A stretch of 44,674 nucleotides of DNA from Bacteroides sp. (GTDB lineage Bacteria > Bacteroidota > Bacteroidia > Bacteroidales > Bacteroidaceae): contig JAGATY010000021.1 in the NCBI GenBank assembly GCA_017621035.1, positions 1-44,674 on the forward strand. Direction: 5' to 3'. Under the pieces are notes generated by a model. The model searched no databases. It was not told the DNA's origin and saw only the letters and a program-made list of their open reading frames with translations. Below, piece after piece: positions 40,914 through 44,674 of this stretch (position 1 is its first letter; each line of letters opens with the position of its first letter). The translations under genes and the position numbers were made by a program.

Positions 40914-42677
40914 TTAAAAGTCTCGCATGAATATTTCCCAGTTTCCGGTTTTCTTCTCCATGGTTTCCAGCAGTAGGGAGAGCTTGGCGTTGGTAGAACT
41001 GACGGCTTGCTTGCTACGGTTGGTTACAATGCAGACAAGTTTTTGAGAGAGACCGATACGGTAGAGGCAACAGATGCGTAACTCTTGTTCGCCAAGCTTG
41101 CCGCAGTAGCAGTAGAGACGGTCAACAAAGTTGTCGCACACTTCGTTGAGCATGAGGTAGAGCTCTTCCCAGTCATCATCGCTGAGGGAGGTTTTGTTGG
41201 AGGCATACTTATAGCCGGCTACTCCTGCTATGTGGTAGATGTCTTTATAGATTTGTCTGGTGCCCAGTCTCTCTTGTGTAAGGCGTTGGATGGTTCGCCG
41301 TTCGTTGGCTAAGAGGACTTTAAGGTTCTCTATCTTGGTTTGCTGCTCTTGTTGGTGTGTCAGCATTTGGGCGAGTTGTATGTCGCTCTCTTCCATCTGT
41401 CTCCTGATTTGGATGAGTTTGCGTTCATTCTCGGTGATGTGTTGTTCGCAACGTAGGTACTCTTTGCTGCAGATGCGCTCTAGGGTTGCGTGGATGCGGG
41501 CAACCTCGTTTTGCTTCTTCCGGAAGATGTAGAGAAGGAATAGTGCGATGATGATGGCAATGGTGAGCGAGATGGAGATGAGGGTAATCTTCTGTTGCTC
41601 TTTTTGTTGTAGGCGAAGTGTCTCTTTCTCACGCTCTTGGTAGTGGTAGAAAGCGTTTACTCGTTGCTGAGATTCGTTTTCGCTCTTTTGACGTACGGAG
41701 TCGCTGTAGAGTTGATACTGTTCCAGGTATCGGAAGATTTTCTCTTGATTGTTTTGTTGCTTGGCTATGTTCAGCAGACGCCCGTAGGCTTCTTGTTTTT
41801 GGCTGTATGTTCCAAAGTGGCTGACCAACTGGTAGAAATGTTGGGCAGAGTCGTTGCGTTGGAGGGCATAGTAGTATTGTGCCAGACTGATGTAGTAGTC
41901 GGTAATGTCGGAAAGAGAGTAAGGTGTGGACTTCTTCAGTAGTTGGCATGCCTTGGCATAATTGCCGGTACGGCGATAGACTTCGGCAGCTTCGCGCCCT
42001 GCTATGTGGGAGAGATAGCTGTCGGAGAGTTTCTCGGCATACTCTAGGGAGAGGTTGTAGTAGAGCAAAGCACTGTCCGGACTGTTTGTTGCTGCATAGC
42101 CTTTGCCTAAGTCGCGTGCACTGTAGGCCATCATCAGGGAATCGTTGGCCAGGGTAGAGTAGTGGTAGGCATCTTTATAGAGGTCGAGGGCATCGACAAA
42201 CAGGTTCTGGCTGTGAAAGATAAGCCCCAAGTGGGTATGCAGGTCGGCCAGCAGGCGATTGTTGGATTGCTCTATGGCCAGGCGGTAAGATTTGCTGAAG
42301 CAGTCCATGGAACGAGGTGTATCTCCCAAGTTGTAATAGACCTTTCCGGCATGGTAATAGGCTTCTGCCAGTTGGGGAAGTTTGGGATGCTTCTGGTAGA
42401 AACTCAGTACGGTTAAGGCTGTTGAGTCGTCTTGATAACCGTAGCCGGCTTTGAAGTTGGCTCTTATTGTCAGCAACTGGTAGTAGTTGCTGTTGGTGGG
42501 GGAGACTTCTTTCAGCTGAGGAAGAAATTCTTCTAGCAGAAGGAGGGCACTGTCCGACTGTACATACGTCAGGCTATCTACCCGGACAAGGGTAGGGTGG
42601 AGCGTGTGAGAGTGGCAGCCAAGGAGGCAACAAACCAAACCTATAATCCAGATGATATTCGTACTGCGCATTAACAA
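40914..42677 (-). CDS. Membrane-spanning TPR regulator with C-terminal HTH-like domain
   Basis: 587 residues. The N-terminus is lipoprotein-like (VCCLLGC near residue 20). About ten TPR-type helical pairs follow (about 40-330; for example AEAYYHAGKVYYNLGDTPRSMDCFSKSYRLA and ADLHTHLGLIFHSQNLFVDALDLYKDAY). One membrane helix (about 364-386, ITLISISLTIAIIIALFLLYIF) is followed by a long coiled coil (387-480). The C-terminal domain (about 525-587) reads LGEQELRICCLYRIGLSQKLVCIVTNRSKQAVSSTNAKL, the shape of a LuxR-like helix-turn-helix. Bacteroides encode many such periplasm-sensing, DNA-binding single proteins. It is the first gene of its operon and has a paired GTAC promoter upstream, so autoregulation is likely. 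Confidence 0.82.
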   Translation of the reverse strand: MLMRSTNIIWIIGLVCCLLGCHSHTLHPTLVRVDSLTYVQSDSALLLLEEFLPQLKEVSPTNSNYYQLLTIRANFKAGYGYQDDSTALTVLSFYQKHPKLPQLAEAYYHAGKVYYNLGDTPRSMDCFSKSYRLAIEQSNNRLLADLHTHLGLIFHSQNLFVDALDLYKDAYHYSTLANDSLMMAYSARDLGKGYAATNSPDSALLYYNLSLEYAEKLSDSYLSHIAGREAAEVYRRTGNYAKACQLLKKSTPYSLSDITDYYISLAQYYYALQRNDSAQHFYQLVSHFGTYSQKQEAYGRLLNIAKQQNNQEKIFRYLEQYQLYSDSVRQKSENESQQRVNAFYHYQEREKETLRLQQKEQQKITLISISLTIAIIIALFLLYIFRKKQNEVARIHATLERICSKEYLRCEQHITENERKLIQIRRQMEESDIQLAQMLTHQQEQQTKIENLKVLLANERRTIQRLTQERLGTRQIYKDIYHIAGVAGYKYASNKTSLSDDDWEELYLMLNEVCDNFVDRLYCYCGKLGEQELRICCLYRIGLSQKLVCIVTNRSKQAVSSTNAKLSLLLETMEKKTGNWEIFMRDF

Positions 42678-42749
42678 TCCTTATTCTTAGCTAGTGTCTT
42701 AAAAAGCAGGCGCATGAAACACAAAGGTGGATGCGGAGGCTTTTTGCGG

Positions 42750-42835
42750 CAAATATAGGAGAGTATTTCCTTTCAGTTGCTATTTGTGAGTACGGAAAAA
42801 GTACTATTTTTCTTTTTTGAGTACTAAGAAAGTAC
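42750..42835 (-). promoter_or_regulatory. Promoter B with paired GTAC-N7-GTAC sites
   Basis: Minus strand, upstream to downstream: palindrome at 42821-42835, 16 bp, palindrome at 42790-42804, 32 bp, -7 box TATATTTG at 42750-42757. The regulator ATG is 73 bp further on. Sites: GTAC-TTTCTTA-GTAC and GTAC-TTTTTCC-GTAC. No TTTG stands at -33 (GCAA there). The geometry is the same as promoter A. Confidence 0.72.
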
Positions 42836-42967
42836 GAAAAGTGTGGTTTCTGTTTGTTTTAATCTGTTGTATAGTAATGGTTTAACTCTTATTCGCCGGA
42901 GAAGTGTCGTCAGCATGCTTTTTACTCCCTTAAAATAGGAAAAGGGTTGTTATGTACCGATGGTTAC

Positions 42968-44038
42968 TTACTGCTCTCCTCGGTCAATCTTGAGAAGCGC
43001 ACCGGTATGAGTGTCGAACAACACCTTGATGACGCTGTTTTTGTTGAACAAGATAGGAGCCAGGAACTCGGTACATCCGAACTGAGTGATGGGAATCTCA
43101 GCTTCATACAACGTTTCGTTGTTGTGGGTTAAGGTAACCTTACCTCTGCCGGGAACGTTGTACACTACACCTTCCAACTCTTTCTTCTTCTCGCCGGCAT
43201 CGATAGCCGGTATCTGTGGGACATGCTGATTGACAATGGTGATGAAGTAAGGCTCTCCGGCCAGGTTGTCTTTCGATACCACACCCAGTTTCTTGGAGAA
43301 GCGGAAAGCAACGTTGTTTTTCATCTCTTTGGGAGTGATGCGGATGGTGAAGTTCTCGGTACTGTTGCTGGTACTTCCGGCAAACATCTCTGTCATGGCC
43401 TTTTCCTGCATGGTAAGGTTGTCAATCATCAGTTTCAGTTGTTCGCCATCTTTGGGCATGTTGTCTGCCTCGCCACGGAGTAAGGCATTCTTGCTTTCGC
43501 GAATGGTGTAGATTTCTTTGGCAATCAGTTCTGCCATCTTGGCACTGGAGTTGGCCATTAGAATTTCTTCGGTGAGGAAGTTTCGTGGGTCAATACTCTC
43601 TGTTACTTTCTTTGAAGGAGCAGGGGAAGAGGAAATCTCAGTCTTCTTTCCGCTGTAGGGCATGTTGATGGAACGCACAATACCATCTTCCGTCAGTTCC
43701 ATCAGTGGGGCAGCGGTTTTATCTTTCAACTTAACAAAATAGACGTTGGCTTTGTCGGGAATGCCAAACGAACGTGTTTCTATTTTATCCAGAGTCCAAT
43801 ACTCTTGTGGATCGGCAGAAACGTTGTTCAGTCGCAAGTAACGGTCGGCATATTTACAGAACTCACCCGGCGTGTAGGTATGCTTGGTGGCATGCAATAC
43901 AATCTCTATTTCAGTCTTAGGAAGTAAGTAAGTAACTCCATAATCTTTTCCCCGCATTACACCTGCGGTAACTTCGGTTTGTGCCATTGCTCCTGTTGTA
44001 AACAGCAGGGCAGTTATTGCAATAATTGCTTTCTTCAT
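42968..44038 (-). CDS. DUF4831 family exported protein
   Basis: 356 residues with a signal peptide (MKKAIIAITALLFTTGAMA, 1-19). The mature protein follows the DUF4831 pattern: GVTYLLPKTEIEIVLHATKHTYTPGEFCKYADRYLRLNNVSADPQEYWTLDKIETRSFGIPDKANVYFVKLKDKTAAPLMELTEDGIV, with VRFDTHTGALLKIDRG-like closure. Function unknown; a Bacteroidetes family. It has its own promoter (-7 TATATTTG at 44074-44081) with no GTAC sites, so it is not part of the GTAC-regulated set. Confidence 0.86.
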   Translation of the reverse strand: MKKAIIAITALLFTTGAMAQTEVTAGVMRGKDYGVTYLLPKTEIEIVLHATKHTYTPGEFCKYADRYLRLNNVSADPQEYWTLDKIETRSFGIPDKANVYFVKLKDKTAAPLMELTEDGIVRSINMPYSGKKTEISSSPAPSKKVTESIDPRNFLTEEILMANSSAKMAELIAKEIYTIRESKNALLRGEADNMPKDGEQLKLMIDNLTMQEKAMTEMFAGSTSNSTENFTIRITPKEMKNNVAFRFSKKLGVVSKDNLAGEPYFITIVNQHVPQIPAIDAGEKKKELEGVVYNVPGRGKVTLTHNNETLYEAEIPITQFGCTEFLAPILFNKNSVIKVLFDTHTGALLKIDRGEQ

Positions 44039-44073
44039 TCTTAATACTTATTTAAGTCATCAGATTTTGGGAA

Positions 44074-44081
44074 CAAATATA
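44074..44081 (-). promoter_or_regulatory. -7 box of the DUF4831 gene
   Basis: Minus strand TATATTTG, 36 bp before the ATG; TTAG lies 20 bp upstream as a weak -33 box. Confidence 0.6.
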
Positions 44082-44121
44082 GGGAAAAAGCAGTGAATGA
44101 ACTAAAAACTCTCCATATTCG

Positions 44122-44205
44122 TTTTAGAATGATGAAAAAGAGTTATCTTTGTGCGCTATTTCACGCAGTCTGATAGCAATTCGTTTTGGGGTTGACTGGA
44201 TTTGA
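44122..44205 (+). other. Plus-strand promoter followed by a tmRNA-5'-end-like segment
   Basis: TATCTTTG at 44144-44151 with a T-rich -33 region at 44122-44125. At 44188-44205 stands GGGGTTGACTGGATTTGA, which resembles the first bases of Bacteroidetes tmRNA (GGGGCTGA...GGATT(C/T)GACAG), but the similarity stops after 18 nt and no 3' half (tRNA-like CCTCCAGCTCC end) is in the window. Confidence 0.35.
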
Positions 44206-44250
44206 GATAAATAACGATTTTTCAAGGGGAAACAAAAGAAAATAAAATAA

Positions 44251-44288
44251 GGCAAATGCTTAAAAATTAAGTGTTTGCCTATTTTGTT
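44251..44288 (+). terminator. Hairpin terminator, possibly bidirectional
   Basis: GGCAAATGCTTAA (44251-44263) pairs over 13 bases (two wobble pairs) with TTAAGTGTTTGCC (44267-44279), loop AAA. The plus strand continues TATTTTGTT and the minus strand TTATTTTATTTT. It could end a transcript from the 44144 promoter. Confidence 0.7.
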
Positions 44289-44403
44289 ACAATTGACTAA
44301 AAGGGAGATATTTGTCTTTATTTGTCTTTATTTATGCACCTTTTGTTACCAGTTTGTTACTCGTTTTTGGAACTAAATACCTATCTTTGTGGCGGTAACA
44401 AAA
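44282..44403. repeat. TTTGTTAC repeats (three direct, one inverted)
   Basis: TTTTGTTAC at 44282-44290, TTTTGTTACC at 44341-44350, GTTTGTTAC at 44352-44360, and inverted GGTAACAAAA at 44394-44403. TTTATTTGTC copies lie between. Such short repeats recall integrase or regulator binding arms. Confidence 0.5.
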
Positions 44404-44431
44404 TGGTAATTGAAAAATAAAGGTACATAGT

Positions 44432-44542
44432 ATGGCAAGAAAAGTGCAAAAACTCTATCAAACTCCTGCTGAATTGTTGGCAGGTTACTTCCCTGAACAG
44501 ACAAAAGAGGAAAAAGAAAAGCTGAAAGAGCCTATTAAGTAA
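44432..44542 (+). CDS. Small ORF of 36 codons, unknown
   Basis: Encodes MARKVQKLYQTPAELLAGYF and 16 further charged residues (many Lys/Glu), then TAA. A TATCTTTG box (44382-44389) lies 42 bp upstream and a weak AAAGG ribosome site 6 bp before the ATG. No family recognised. The leader, promoter and TTTGTTAC palindrome support expression, but the length is short and it could be a remnant. Confidence 0.4.
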   Translation: MARKVQKLYQTPAELLAGYFPEQTKEEKEKLKEPIK

Positions 44543-44562
44543 TGTTTAAAAAATAAGTTGCA

Positions 44563-44673
44563 TCAGTTGATAGGTTTGATGAGGTAATTCCATTTAGGAA
44601 GTGTTGGTGAGAAAACGACCTGCCACGCGAGTCTCTTTTCATAGGATTCATCAACCGGTCTCTTGATATCATA
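44563..44673 (-). CDS. Possible C-terminal end of a gene running in from the right edge
   Basis: Minus-strand frame open from the window edge for 36 codons to a TGA (44563-44565). It reads YDIKRPVDESYEKRLAWQVV and continues FSPTLPKWNYLIKPIN, plausible protein sequence. A second minus-strand frame is also open here, so the reading is uncertain. No family recognised. Confidence 0.25.
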   Translation of the reverse strand, partial: YDIKRPVDESYEKRLAWQVVFSPTLPKWNYLIKPIN

Positions 44674-44674
44674 A

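Larger units (their letters stand above)
44039..44431. other. Non-coding gap of 393 bp before the small ORF
   Basis: Holds the DUF4831 promoter, a plus-strand promoter with a tmRNA-5'-like segment (44122-44205), a hairpin terminator (44251-44288) and TTTGTTAC repeats (44282-44403). Confidence 0.6.

Noticed and set aside
42840-42967. Terminator after the DUF4831 gene (CCCTT...AAGGG near 42931)
   Set aside because: A five-pair stem without a T-run on the minus strand; too weak to call.

Overview
This window looks like the chromosome of a Bacteroidales bacterium, most likely Bacteroides or a close relative. The gene families point there (DUF3256, DUF4831, DUF4837, DUF6340 and DUF4105/Lnb-type proteins, Bacteroidetes-type LptC/LptE, a long SecA with its C-terminal zinc motif). 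So do the promoters, which follow the Bacteroidetes TTTG-N19-TAnnTTTG pattern rather than the E. coli -35/-10 pattern. Function calls rest on recognising motifs by eye; no database search was run.

Layout. (1) 1-244 is the tail of an IS1182-like transposase cut by the window edge. (2) 264-17107 is a minus-strand block of housekeeping and envelope genes, read right to left: a DUF4105/Lnb-type protein, a degenerate PafA-like phosphatase, secA, a DUF6340 lipoprotein, an acidic small protein, truA, an EamA transporter, a DUF3256 protein, phoH, purC, aroE, an alpha/beta hydrolase, a TPM-domain protein and lemA. (3) 17387-33709 is a plus-strand block: coaX, an outer-membrane protein, a TPR protein, lptC, a CorC/HlyC protein and a PpiD-like foldase, then rlmN, a DUF4837 lipoprotein, pdxA, a sigma-54 activator, lptE, a TPR protein and secG, then an MFS transporter with a structured leader and a lone PqqD-like protein. 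(4) 33710-34297 is non-coding and full of inverted and tandem repeats. (5) 34298-42835 is a minus-strand accessory region. It holds a two-gene operon (a membrane-spanning TPR regulator with a C-terminal HTH-like domain, then an MG2 plus TonB-plug protein without a barrel) and a six-gene run of exported proteins of unknown function, three of them paralogues. (6) 42968-44038 is a DUF4831 protein. 44039-44674 has the look of a mobile-element junction: a short match to the 5' end of tmRNA, TTTGTTAC repeats, a hairpin terminator, a 36-codon ORF and a partial frame at the edge.

The most interesting system is region 5. Both operons start from the same promoter design: two GTAC-N7-GTAC palindromes 30-31 bp apart, then exactly 32 bp, then TATATTTG, with no TTTG at the -33 position. 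The simplest reading is that one activator, plausibly the TPR/HTH membrane protein encoded there, turns on its own operon and the exported-protein cluster together. A candidate antisense small RNA with its own promoter and terminator lies inside the exported-protein cluster.

The conserved blocks are linked by theme. lptC, lptE, the beta-barrel protein, the PpiD-like foldase, secA, secG and the Lnb-type protein all serve export and outer-membrane construction, interleaved with cofactor and nucleotide genes (coaX, pdxA, purC, aroE) and RNA modification genes (truA, rlmN).
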